From Panacagrimonas perspica (lineage in GTDB: Bacteria; Pseudomonadota; Gammaproteobacteria; Nevskiales; Nevskiaceae), in the NCBI RefSeq assembly GCF_004364935.1, contig NZ_SOBT01000008.1, forward strand, positions 2,297,534-2,361,533: a DNA stretch of 64,000 nucleotides, written 5' to 3'. The notes under the pieces are model-generated. The model was not told where the DNA came from. It did not search any database and saw only the letters and a list, made by a program, of their open reading frames with translations. This document shows positions 44,744-53,922 of the stretch, one piece after another; position 1 is the stretch's first letter, and every line of letters starts with the position of its first letter. Made by a program: the position numbers and the translations under genes.

Positions 44744-47053
44744 CTACTTCTTCTTCGCCTTCTTCGCCGGTGCCGCCTTCTTCTTCGCGCCCGCAGCCTT
44801 GGCACCCGCCTCGGCCTTCTTGAACGCCGCTACCTGCGCCTCGAGCGACGCGATGTACACGTCCTTCGGATTGAGCATGAACTGGCTCTGCAGCGCCGCA
44901 CCACTCATCTTCACGCGCTGGCCCATCATCACGCCGTAGACCTCGCTGACGTCGTCGCCCCAGCAGCCCATGTACGGCAGATTCACCGGCGGCTCCGGCG
45001 TGTTCCAGGTCTTCACGAACTTGTCGTAAGGCACACCCCGCTTCATGCGCGCCTTGCGCTCGTCGGCGCGCGCTTTCGCCGTGGCGACTTCGTCGATGAC
45101 GCCGCTCGCGGCGTCAAACACGACCTTGTAGATCTCGCGCGCGGTGTCGTGCGAGATCAGGTCTTCCTCGATGTCCTTCATCACCGAGGCCGGATCACGC
45201 TGCAGTACGTCGCCGTAACCGCCGCCGGCACCCTGGCACATCATGTAGATCTCGCCCGGCGCGGCCAGCTCGAACGTCATGGCCATCGGGTGCGTCGAAT
45301 ACGCCGCGCCCTCGATGGGCTGCTCGTTCATCAGCTTGATGATGTCGAACGGCACCCGTTCGGGATTCTTCTGCAGCTGCTCGAACACGTCGGTGTTCTT
45401 GATCTTGCACAGCGGGTAGGTCGGCGACGAATACCCGCCGAACAGCGGCTGCGACGACGGGAACAGCGAGCCCGAGCAACCGGTCATGTAGCCCCACATC
45501 GCCGACCCGCGGAACGTGTGGATCTGCTCGTAGCCCATGCCGCTGCGCTGCTTGCCGAAGCCGACGCGATCCTTGGTCAGCGTGAACGCGCCCAGGCGCA
45601 CCAGCGGAAGGTCCTCTTCCATCAGCTCGATCTCGCCGATGTCGCAATGCGCGGCAAACGGCGGCGACACCGAGTGTTCGCCGTCGCGGTGGCTGCGGCC
45701 GCCCTGCCCCATGCCGTTGATGTCCGCGCAGAAGTTGCCGGTGAACTCGGCGTGCTGCGTCAGGCCGCCGTAGATCAGCGTGGCCGGCTGGTCGTACTGC
45801 GGCGCCACGATCGCGGTGTAGCGAACGGGCAACGAGTAATTGAACTTGGCCATCGGCACGCTGGCGATGGTCATCGTCTTGAACAGCGGGATCAGGCTCA
45901 TCGCCTGCGGCGTGTCGAACGAGCCGTTGATGATCGACTTCTCGTCGAAGATGAAATCGAACGGCGTGAACACCGCCATCGTGAACGGCAGGTCCGGCCA
46001 CACGTTCTGCATCCAGCCGCTGTAGAGCATCGTCTTGAACGAGGCCTGGCAGGCGTTGATCGAACGGTTGAGCAGTTCCGGCGAGGATCCGCGCATGTCG
46101 ACGGTGAGCTTGTCGCCCTGCACCGTGATCGCCATGTTGAGCTTGAGCAGCGCGCTCTCGCGCAGCGTCGAATCGGCGAACGACATCGTGCGCATCGTGC
46201 CGTCCGGCATCTCGCGGATGCGGCGCTTGACCTCCTCCACCACGTCCTCGATGTTCTTGCGCAGCGTCACGATCAGCGCTTCCTCGCCGTATTCCTCCAG
46301 CACCTTGATCACGCGCTCACGCAGGCGCAGGCAGGAATGCAGGCGCACCTTCATGTCCTCGAGCTGCAGCTTGGGATCGCGCACCGAGTTCTGCAGGAAG
46401 GTGACGAGGTCGCGCTTGAGCTCGAACTTCTCGACGACCTTGAACGGCGACATCTTCAGGCCTTCGTCGAACTTGCTCTCGGCCGCGGCCGGCATGCCGC
46501 CGGGCTCGGTGGCGCCGTTCTCGCCTTCGTGGATCGTGGCCGAGATCCAGCACACCAGCTTCTCGTTCCAGAAGATGGGCATCATCATCGACTGGTCGGT
46601 GTTGTGGATGCCGCCGTAACGCGCGTCGTTGTGGATGAAGCCGTCGCCGTCATGCACGCCGACGCTGGGCTCGTGCGTCCAGTACTTGTTGACGAACTTG
46701 ATCGGGTAGAACACCGCGGCCGCGAAGCCGCCGACGCCGTAGGGCGCGATCATCGACAGATCACCGGCGGCGGTGAAGATGCCGGTGGTCATGTCGCCCC
46801 ACTTGGCGCCGGGCGCCGCGCCCATCTGCTCGATCATCGTGTTCGATTCATCGAGTGCCGCCGTGATCAGCCCGCGGACCTCGTTGACCTTGTGCGCGTC
46901 CACCGGCGCGGAGAGCAAGCGTTCCTCGAGCGCACTACGCGCCTCGATGCGGTGGTTCTCCATGATCGCCGGATCGGGGCCGTAGAACAGCTTGTTCTGG
47001 CGGACGAAGCGATCGAGCATCGCCTGCTGTTCGGGGGTGTTGGGTGCGTTCAT
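44744..47053 (-). CDS. acxB: Acetone-carboxylase-like alpha subunit (HyuB family)
   Basis: 769-residue catalytic subunit of the hydantoinase-B/acetone carboxylase family. It has the manganese site by position: His150, Asp153 in IHNTDQSM and His175 in SATIHEGENG, the same spacing and, from memory, the same numbers as reported for Xanthobacter AcxB. The end is Lys/Ala-rich (KKKAAPAKKAKKK). The start at ATG 47053 has GAGGAG at eight bases. Complex: carboxylates a ketone such as acetone to acetoacetate at the cost of ATP. Acetophenone carboxylase-like activity is the alternative. Confidence 0.85.
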   Translation of the reverse strand: MNAPNTPEQQAMLDRFVRQNKLFYGPDPAIMENHRIEARSALEERLLSAPVDAHKVNEVRGLITAALDESNTMIEQMGAAPGAKWGDMTTGIFTAAGDLSMIAPYGVGGFAAAVFYPIKFVNKYWTHEPSVGVHDGDGFIHNDARYGGIHNTDQSMMMPIFWNEKLVCWISATIHEGENGATEPGGMPAAAESKFDEGLKMSPFKVVEKFELKRDLVTFLQNSVRDPKLQLEDMKVRLHSCLRLRERVIKVLEEYGEEALIVTLRKNIEDVVEEVKRRIREMPDGTMRTMSFADSTLRESALLKLNMAITVQGDKLTVDMRGSSPELLNRSINACQASFKTMLYSGWMQNVWPDLPFTMAVFTPFDFIFDEKSIINGSFDTPQAMSLIPLFKTMTIASVPMAKFNYSLPVRYTAIVAPQYDQPATLIYGGLTQHAEFTGNFCADINGMGQGGRSHRDGEHSVSPPFAAHCDIGEIELMEEDLPLVRLGAFTLTKDRVGFGKQRSGMGYEQIHTFRGSAMWGYMTGCSGSLFPSSQPLFGGYSSPTYPLCKIKNTDVFEQLQKNPERVPFDIIKLMNEQPIEGAAYSTHPMAMTFELAAPGEIYMMCQGAGGGYGDVLQRDPASVMKDIEEDLISHDTAREIYKVVFDAASGVIDEVATAKARADERKARMKRGVPYDKFVKTWNTPEPPVNLPYMGCWGDDVSEVYGVMMGQRVKMSGAALQSQFMLNPKDVYIASLEAQVAAFKKAEAGAKAAGAKKKAAPAKKAKKK

Positions 47054-47081
47054 CGGTAAGTTCTCCTCGATTTCCAACGTC

Positions 47082-47188
47082 TTCACCGCAAAGGCGCAAA
47101 GGGAAAAGAAAGGACGCAAAGAAAAGCCACAGGCTGATGAATCAAAACCTTTGCGACCTTTCTTTTCCCTTTGCGCCTCTGCGGTGAA
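47082..47188. repeat. CTTTGCG-type inverted repeat inside the carboxylase operon
   Basis: 40-bp arms at 47082-47121 and 47149-47188, inverse copies matching at 38 of 40 positions, 27 bp apart; core GCGCAAAGGGAAAAGAAAGG. It fills most of the 141-bp spacer between the acxA-like and acxB-like genes. A related copy is at 50902-51117. Confidence 0.9.
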
Positions 47189-47194
47189 AATCTT

Positions 47195-49330
47195 TCAGTC
47201 CGCGACGCGCGTGAACCACACCGCGTTCTGATCCGCCGCCGTATAGCGCCAGCCTGGTTCGATCAGGTACGTCGTCGCCCGCGTCACGACGATGGCCGGA
47301 CCCTCGATCGTCGTGCCGGGCTTGAGCGCGGCCTCGTCGTAGACCGCGGTCTTCTGGGCGCCGTCGACGCCGACGAAGTGGCAGTCGCGCGTGCCGACCG
47401 GCGGCGGCGCCGGCAAGGTGTTCTTCGGCGGCTTGATGTTGCGGAACTGGATGCCGGGGTGCGCCACGTAGCTGCACACGCGGATCGTGTTGATGCGCAC
47501 GCCGGCTTCCGGCGTCTGGCTGCCTTCGCCGAAGCGCTCGCCGTAGCGGCCGTGGAACTGCTCGATCAGCTTGAGCACGTGCTCCGGCGCCGTCACGCGA
47601 TTGAGATCGGTGACCACCGCCGTCTCGACGCGCTGGTTGCCGTAGCGCATGTCCAGCTCCAGGCGGTACTCGATGCGGTCGGCGGCGAAACCCTGGCGCA
47701 GCAGATCTTCGCGACCACGGCGCTCGAGTTCCTCGACGATGCCGTTGAAGCGCGGATAGTCGCTGAAGAAGGTCTGGCGGTTGGCGTCGAACAGCGGCGT
47801 CCAGGTGCTCATCTCGTGGATGTGCAACTGGCTCATGTTGCCCGCGCCCACCGCTGAGAACACCGATGCGAACGGCGGCGCCAGGATGCGCTTGACGCCC
47901 AGCGCGCGTGCGATGCCGCAGGCGTGCAACGGACCGTTGCCGCCGTAGGCCAGCGTGGTGAAATTCTCCGGCTCGTAGCCGCGCGTGCGCAGTTCGCGCG
48001 CGATGCCGTTGGCCATGTTGCCGTCGACAGTGCGCTTGATCAGCTTGGCGCACTCGACAGCGGAGATGTCGAGCTCGTCGACCAGATGCTCCTCGATCGC
48101 CTGCTTCGAGCGCTTGGCGTTGAGCTTGATGCGACCGCCGGCGTAGTTGCCCGGATCGAGATATCCGAGCACGAGGTCGGCGTCGGTCACCGTCGGTTTC
48201 ATGCCGCCGCGGTCGTAGCAAGCCGGGCCCGGGTCGGAGCCCGCGGATTCCGGCCCCACCTGCACGGTCTTGAACATGCGGTCGTACCGGCAGATCGAGC
48301 CGCCGCCGGCACCCAGGGTCACCAGATGCACCATCGGCACGCTGACCATCCAGCGTTCGATGATCGGGTTGAAGTCGTAGTGCTTGACGCCGCCCTCGAC
48401 GACGATGCCGATGTCGAACGAGGTGCCGCCCATGTCGGTAGCGACGATGTTGCCCAGTTCGGTCTGCAGCGCCAGGTGCTCGCTGGCCGCGATGCCCGAC
48501 ACCGGACCCGAGTGCACCGTCTGCAGCGCATCGGTGGAATTGAGCTGCGCCATGCCGCCGGAGTTGTGGTTGCACAGCATCGGCTTGTCGTAGCCGGCGT
48601 TGCGCAGGTTCAACTCCAGCGTGCCCAGGCCGTGGTACATCACCTGGTGCAGGAAGCCGTCGATGATCGTCGACATGGCGCGCACGTACTCGCCCTTGCG
48701 TCCCGCCACCTGGTGTGACAGCAGCATCGGGATCGCGCCGAGCATGTGGCCCGGGTATTCCTCGAGGAAGATCTCGCGGATGCGCATCTCGTGCACGGGA
48801 TTGACCACGGAGTTGGCCAGCACGACGACGATGGCCTCGGCGCCGCGGTCCACCAGCTCGCGCAACTGCTCGCGCAGCTGGTCCTCGTCCAGCGCCATGA
48901 CCACCGCGCCGGCGTAGTCCACGCGCTCGCGGACTTCCAGGATCATCGGGATCGGCACGATCGGATCCGGACGCTGCGCGTTGGGCACGTCCATCTGCTG
49001 CTTGTACGGCAGGCCGGTGGAATAGCCCTTGGCGCGCGTCAGCGGCACCGAGGAGCGAAAGCCATCCGTCGTCAGCAGACCCAGGCGCGGACCCTTGCGT
49101 TCGATCAGAGCGTTGGTGCCCAGCGTCGTGGCGTAGCGCACCGAGTCCACCTGCGAGAGCAGGTCGCGCTCGCTGATCTCCAGTTCCTTGCACGCGCTCT
49201 TCAGCGCTTCGTTGAAGCCCAGCGCCAGATTCTGATGTGTGGTGAGCGCCTTGGACTCGATCGTGCGGTCGCCCCAGGCGACGAAGCAGTCGGTGAAGGT
49301 GCCGCCGATGTCGACCGAGACGCGCTTCAC
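47195..49330 (-). CDS. acxA: Acetone-carboxylase-like beta subunit (HyuA family)
   Basis: 711-residue ATP-binding subunit of the hydantoinase-A/acetone carboxylase family. It begins at GTG 49330, overlapping the gamma stop (GTGA), with VSVDIGGTFTDCFVAWGDRT at the N-terminus, the ASKHA-like DxGGTxxD phosphate loop, and later DMGGTSFDIGIVVEGG and GNGPLHACGIARALG. It phosphorylates the ketone or bicarbonate for the alpha subunit. Length (~715 in known AcxA) fits. Confidence 0.88.
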   Translation of the reverse strand: MKRVSVDIGGTFTDCFVAWGDRTIESKALTTHQNLALGFNEALKSACKELEISERDLLSQVDSVRYATTLGTNALIERKGPRLGLLTTDGFRSSVPLTRAKGYSTGLPYKQQMDVPNAQRPDPIVPIPMILEVRERVDYAGAVVMALDEDQLREQLRELVDRGAEAIVVVLANSVVNPVHEMRIREIFLEEYPGHMLGAIPMLLSHQVAGRKGEYVRAMSTIIDGFLHQVMYHGLGTLELNLRNAGYDKPMLCNHNSGGMAQLNSTDALQTVHSGPVSGIAASEHLALQTELGNIVATDMGGTSFDIGIVVEGGVKHYDFNPIIERWMVSVPMVHLVTLGAGGGSICRYDRMFKTVQVGPESAGSDPGPACYDRGGMKPTVTDADLVLGYLDPGNYAGGRIKLNAKRSKQAIEEHLVDELDISAVECAKLIKRTVDGNMANGIARELRTRGYEPENFTTLAYGGNGPLHACGIARALGVKRILAPPFASVFSAVGAGNMSQLHIHEMSTWTPLFDANRQTFFSDYPRFNGIVEELERRGREDLLRQGFAADRIEYRLELDMRYGNQRVETAVVTDLNRVTAPEHVLKLIEQFHGRYGERFGEGSQTPEAGVRINTIRVCSYVAHPGIQFRNIKPPKNTLPAPPPVGTRDCHFVGVDGAQKTAVYDEAALKPGTTIEGPAIVVTRATTYLIEPGWRYTAADQNAVWFTRVAD

Positions 49331-49764
49331 TTCTCTTCTCCGGTGAACATGCGCGCTGCGCGCTGGCCGCCATGTGCGATGCGTTGGCGCGTGTCCTTGT
49401 CGGCGGGCGGCACCGATACCTCGGGACGATCCTTCCACTGCGCCTTGAGCGCATCGATATCCAGCGTGATGTCGCGGATCGGCGGGTGACCCGGCGGCAG
49501 GTACTCGGTCTCGATCATCGAGCCGCACTTCGGGCAGTAGTACTCGAGGATGCGGCACCAATCGGGATTGGGCGCGTACGTGAGTTCGTACTTGGCCGGA
49601 TCCAGCAGCGGCTTGTGGATCTCGCGCGGGTCGCGGTTGTGGACGAGCAGGCCGCGCTTGTAGTTCTCGCGCGCGCCGATCAGCTCGGCCTCGCAGCTAC
49701 GGCATTCCCACTTCTCCGTGTCCAGATCGATACGGAGATTCTCGGTGATCAGCACTTTCTTCAT
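49327..49764 (-). CDS. acxC: Acetone-carboxylase-like gamma subunit (zinc-binding)
   Basis: 145 residues, first gene of the operon. It carries a four-cysteine zinc site in two halves, ECRSCEAEL and YYCPKCGSMI, as in acetone carboxylase gamma subunits, which hold a structural zinc. ATG 49764 has GAGGAG at seven bases; the longer frame to 49809 starts in the repeat-rich leader. Gene order C-A-B differs from the A-B-C order I know from Xanthobacter. Confidence 0.82.
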   Translation of the reverse strand: MKKVLITENLRIDLDTEKWECRSCEAELIGARENYKRGLLVHNRDPREIHKPLLDPAKYELTYAPNPDWCRILEYYCPKCGSMIETEYLPPGHPPIRDITLDIDALKAQWKDRPEVSVPPADKDTRQRIAHGGQRAARMFTGEEK

Positions 49765-49881
49765 TCGGGGCTCCTCGGGCGCAGGCTGCGTGTGGCCTGC
49801 GTTCGGCACCCCGGCAAGTTAATGGCCGTGGGAGGGCCCGACCCCACCCTAAACGGTGGCCGGGTAGAGACCGGCGCCACC

Positions 49882-49949
49882 GTAGCCCGGACGAAGTCCG
49901 GGGCTTGTCCCTGCAGGTCGAGGGGGATCCCGGACTTCGTCCGGGCTAC
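49882..49949. repeat. REP-like inverted repeat, family A copy 2
   Basis: TAGCCCGGACGAAGTCCGGG at 49883-49902 and its inverse at 49929-49949, two bases before the DMT stop codon position, between two minus-strand genes. Confidence 0.93.
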
Positions 49950-49952
49950 GGC

Positions 49953-50855
49953 TTACGCCGGCTTCGGAGGCACCAGGAACTGCGCCAGCAGAATTCCCGC
50001 CGCGATCAGGACCGCACCGACGACGTGAAACCCCTGCAGCCGCTCTCCGAGGAAGATCGCCGCCAGCAGCGTCCCGAACACCGGCATCAGGTGCAGGTAC
50101 TGACCCGCCCGGTTCGCGCCGATCAGCTCCACCGCGCGGTTGAAGCACAGGTAGGCCAGCAGCGAGGGAAACACCATCACGTAGACCAATGCGAGCGCAG
50201 TCGGTCCGTCGAAGTGCATCTGCCGGTAGCCGACATGCTCGACGAGATAGACCGGCAACAGCATCAGCGAGCCGATCGCGAACGTCCCCGCGCAGAAGCT
50301 CAGGGGATGCACCTTCGGCCGTTCCCGCAGCAGGACCGAATACATGCCGTAGAGAACCACCGCGAGAAAGATGATGCCGTCGCCCGGACGCAGCGCCAGC
50401 GCCAGCAGTGCCTGCACGGAGCCATGCGAGATGATCACGGCCACGCCGGCCAGCGAGATCAGCAGCGCCAGCATCTGGATCCTGCGCACCGGCTCGCGGT
50501 AGATCAGGAACGAGCCCAGCACGATCAGCAGCGGCATCGTCGACTGCAGCAGCACCGCGTTCATGACGGTGGTCGTGTTGAGCCCGAAGTAGACCATCGA
50601 ATTGAACGTGGCCACGCCCAGCAGCGACAGCAAGGCCACGCGCCCGGGTTGCGCCCGCAACGTCGGCCAGTCGCGCTTCAGGTGCGGCCAGGCGAAGCCC
50701 AGCACGATGACGAAGGCCCCCGCCCAGCGGAAGAACGCGAGCGCGATCGGCGGAATGTGCTCATGCACCGCCCGGCCGAGCACGAAGTTGCCCGACCAGA
50801 ACAGCGTCGCGAGGGCAAGCAGCAGCGGTGCGGTGGACCAGAGGGAGCGCAGCAT
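49953..50855 (-). CDS. DMT-family (EamA) transporter
   Basis: 300 residues with ten membrane helices in two EamA repeats; LFWSGNFVLGRAVHEHIPPI marks the first and AGVAVIISHGSVQALLALAL joins the halves; ending FLGERLQGFHVVGAVLIAAGI. EamA carriers export amino acids, nucleosides or small metabolites. It is upstream of and on the same strand as the carboxylase operon but separated by a REP element. Confidence 0.93.
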   Translation of the reverse strand: MLRSLWSTAPLLLALATLFWSGNFVLGRAVHEHIPPIALAFFRWAGAFVIVLGFAWPHLKRDWPTLRAQPGRVALLSLLGVATFNSMVYFGLNTTTVMNAVLLQSTMPLLIVLGSFLIYREPVRRIQMLALLISLAGVAVIISHGSVQALLALALRPGDGIIFLAVVLYGMYSVLLRERPKVHPLSFCAGTFAIGSLMLLPVYLVEHVGYRQMHFDGPTALALVYVMVFPSLLAYLCFNRAVELIGANRAGQYLHLMPVFGTLLAAIFLGERLQGFHVVGAVLIAAGILLAQFLVPPKPA

Positions 50856-51191
50856 CGGGTCGGATCATAGGGGCGGCCTGCTGCCGAGGCGAGCGGTTCC
50901 GGGTGCTCTGGAGCTTCGAAAAGCTTTCAGCGCAAAGGGCGCGAAGAAAAGCAAAGACAAGGGCGCAAAGGATTGCAAGGTGGGCCGTGCGCTCGCGCCG
51001 CCTCACGTCCGCGGCCGGCAGTAACGGCAACGGCGCAGGAGTTCCCGATTCCCTTTGCGTCCTTTCTTTTCCCTTTGCGCCCTTTGCGCTGAAAGCTTTT
51101 CGAAGCTCCAGAGCACCAAAGCCTCTCGAAGCTCCAGAGCACCCAGGACGCCTCGCTTACACTCGCTGCCGGCACCCCACTGTCTTCCCGC
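50856..51191. other. Repeat-filled intergenic stretch
   Basis: 336 bp between the EamA transporter and the ABC exporter, mostly the CTTTGCG-type repeat described separately. No gene is seen. Confidence 0.6.
50902..51143. repeat. Long perfect inverted repeat with CTTTGCG units
   Basis: 41-bp arms at 50902-50942 and 51077-51117 are exact inverse copies (starting GGTGCTCTGGAGCTTCGAAA). A third partial copy of the outer end (CGAAGCTCCAGAGCACC) follows at 51127-51143. The inner part of the right arm, 51053-51080, is identical over 28 bp to 47094-47121 in inverse orientation. Confidence 0.93.
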
Positions 51192-52129
<938 letters not shown>

Positions 52130-52133
<4 letters not shown>

Positions 52134-52891
52134 ATTTCCACGCCATCCGCGCGATCTACCGCTTCGAGATGCACCGGACCTTCCGCACGCTGACGCAGAG
52201 CATCGCGTCGCCGGTGCTGTCGACCTCGCTCTACTTCATCGTCTTCGGCGCCGCGATCGGTTCTCGCATGGGCGCCATCGACGGCATCAGCTACGGCGCC
52301 TTCATCATCCCGGGCCTGATCATGCTGTCGCTGCTCAACGAGAGCATCTCGAACGCTTCGTTCGCAATCTACCTGCCCAAATGGACCGGGACGATCTACG
52401 AGGTCTTGTCGGCGCCAGTGTCGTTCGTCGAAGTCATGGTCGGCTATGTCGGTGCAGCGGCGACCAAGTCGGTGATCCTGGGCGTGCTGATCCTGTGCAC
52501 GGCGCGGATCTTCGTCGACTACTCGATCGAACACCCGGTGTGGATGCTGTTCTTCCTCGTACTGACCGCGGTCACGTTCAGCCTCTTCGGTTTCATCATC
52601 GGCATCTGGGCGGACAACTTCGAGAAGCTGCAGGTCATCCCGCTGATGATCGTCACGCCGCTGACGTTCCTGGGCGGCAGCTTCTACTCCATCAGCATGC
52701 TGCCGCCGATCTGGCAGAAGATCACGCTGTTCAACCCGGTCGTGTACCTGATCAGCGGGTTCCGCTGGAGTTTCTACGGCGTGGCCGATGTCAACGTGGT
52801 CGTCTGCATCGGCGTGATCGTGGCGTTCCTCGTGGTGTGCGTGGCGACGGTGTGGTGGATCTTCCGGACCGGGTATCGCCTGAAGCCGTGA
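52130..52891 (+). CDS. ABC-2 type permease (YadH-like)
   Basis: 253 residues, six membrane helices; contains the ABC-2 motif [20 protein letters not shown] and [20 protein letters not shown]. With the upstream ATPase it makes a complete ABC-2 exporter. Confidence 0.93.
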
Positions 52892-53203
52892 AGTGCGCGT
52901 GCGGGAACGCGTTTTCTCGCGGCTGTCGCTGGACGGGCTGAAAAGCGGAACGGTCCTGGCCGTCGCGCGACATCGGGTTCCAGGCGACAGGCCCGCGATT
53001 CCTGCCGCAGCCGGTAGGGTGCGCTGTGCGCACGCGGATGTCGTCGGCAGGCCCGCGTGCGCGCGGCGCACCCTACGAAGCGCTGCGCTCAAAAGCGCGA
53101 GGCGGGCCTTCGCTTCAGCGACGACTCGCCAGGAACGCCGCGACCGATCTTGATGGCGAGGTGAAAACCGGGGCCTGACTGCCTCCCCGATTCCGCCGCC
53201 TTC
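52892..53203. other. Intergenic stretch with one REP-like repeat
   Basis: 312 bp between convergent genes; apart from the repeat at 53014-53076 I see nothing. Confidence 0.5.
53014..53076. repeat. REP-like inverted repeat, family D
   Basis: GTAGGGTGCGC at 53014-53024 pairs with GCGCACCCTAC at 53066-53076; arms extend to about 24 bp with few mismatches. One copy in the window. Confidence 0.8.
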
Positions 53204-53620
53204 TCAGTTCTTCCCGACGGTATGAACAAGGTTCGTCACCGGCTGGACAGGAGCGACAAAGCCGTCGAGGCTCGGGCCGTTCGGGTCGCTGCATTCCACG
53301 CTGTTCTTCGTGCAGGTCCGGATCGAGGGCGCCTGGGAGACCGTGCCGACGAAGCCATCGAGGCTCGGGCCGTTCGGGTCCGCGCACTCCGCGGTGGTCT
53401 TCGTGCAGGTGCGGATCGACGGCGCCTGGGAGACGGTGCCGGCGAAGCCGTCGAGGCTCGGGCCGTTCGGATCGGTGCATTCACTGCCGGTCCGGCACGT
53501 CTTGATGCCCAGCGACGCGTACGCGTGAAGGCCGACCGTTGCGAACGACGGGGCCGACACGAACGACAGGGCGACGGCAGAGATGGCGGCGGCGGACTTG
53601 AGGGTCTTGACGAGGTTCAT
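53204..53620 (-). CDS. Small exported protein of three cysteine-rich repeats
   Basis: 138 residues. ATG 53620 has AGGAG eight bases upstream. A signal peptide (LKSAAAISAVALSFVSAPSFA) is followed by three tandem 30-31-residue repeats, each with two cysteines six to seven residues apart and the invariant DPNGPSLDGF; repeats one and two continue GTVSQAPSIRTC. The repeats are also near identical in DNA (about 93-bp period). Possible periplasmic or surface protein; I know no family with this unit. Confidence 0.8.
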   Translation of the reverse strand: MNLVKTLKSAAAISAVALSFVSAPSFATVGLHAYASLGIKTCRTGSECTDPNGPSLDGFAGTVSQAPSIRTCTKTTAECADPNGPSLDGFVGTVSQAPSIRTCTKNSVECSDPNGPSLDGFVAPVQPVTNLVHTVGKN

Positions 53621-53764
53621 CGGGAATCTCCTGAGCGGGTAGTTGGCCGAAGAGATCGTCCCTTCGATGGACGCTACTTTGCTCGCCGCCTTTCCCGACA
53701 TCCTCCCCGCAGAACAACAAGATTCAAACCTCATTCACACCTGCCGCATGCGCGCGGACCATCA

Positions 53765-53922
53765 CCGTCCCTCTCCGCAGGCAGCTGCATCGCATGGGGA
53801 GAGGGACGGGGTCCGGAGGAAGCCGCTCGCCGCAAGAGAGCGCTCGCGCGTCCAAACAGCCCGCCTCTCACCGCGGCCCTCTTGCGTGAACAGCCCACGG
53901 GGAGAAGGCGAAAGGCCCCTCA
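53765..53922. repeat. CTCTCC-type dispersed repeat, degenerate
   Basis: GTCCCTCTCC at 53767-53776 faces GGAGAGGGAC at 53799-53808; a second degenerate block (GGGGAGAAGGCGAAAGGCC) ends at the MocR stop region. It resembles 22944-23075. Confidence 0.5.

Noticed and set aside
50881-51180. Insertion sequence suggested by the 41-bp inverted ends
   Set aside because: Only 134 bp lie between the arms, with no transposase and no visible target duplication; treated as a repeat.
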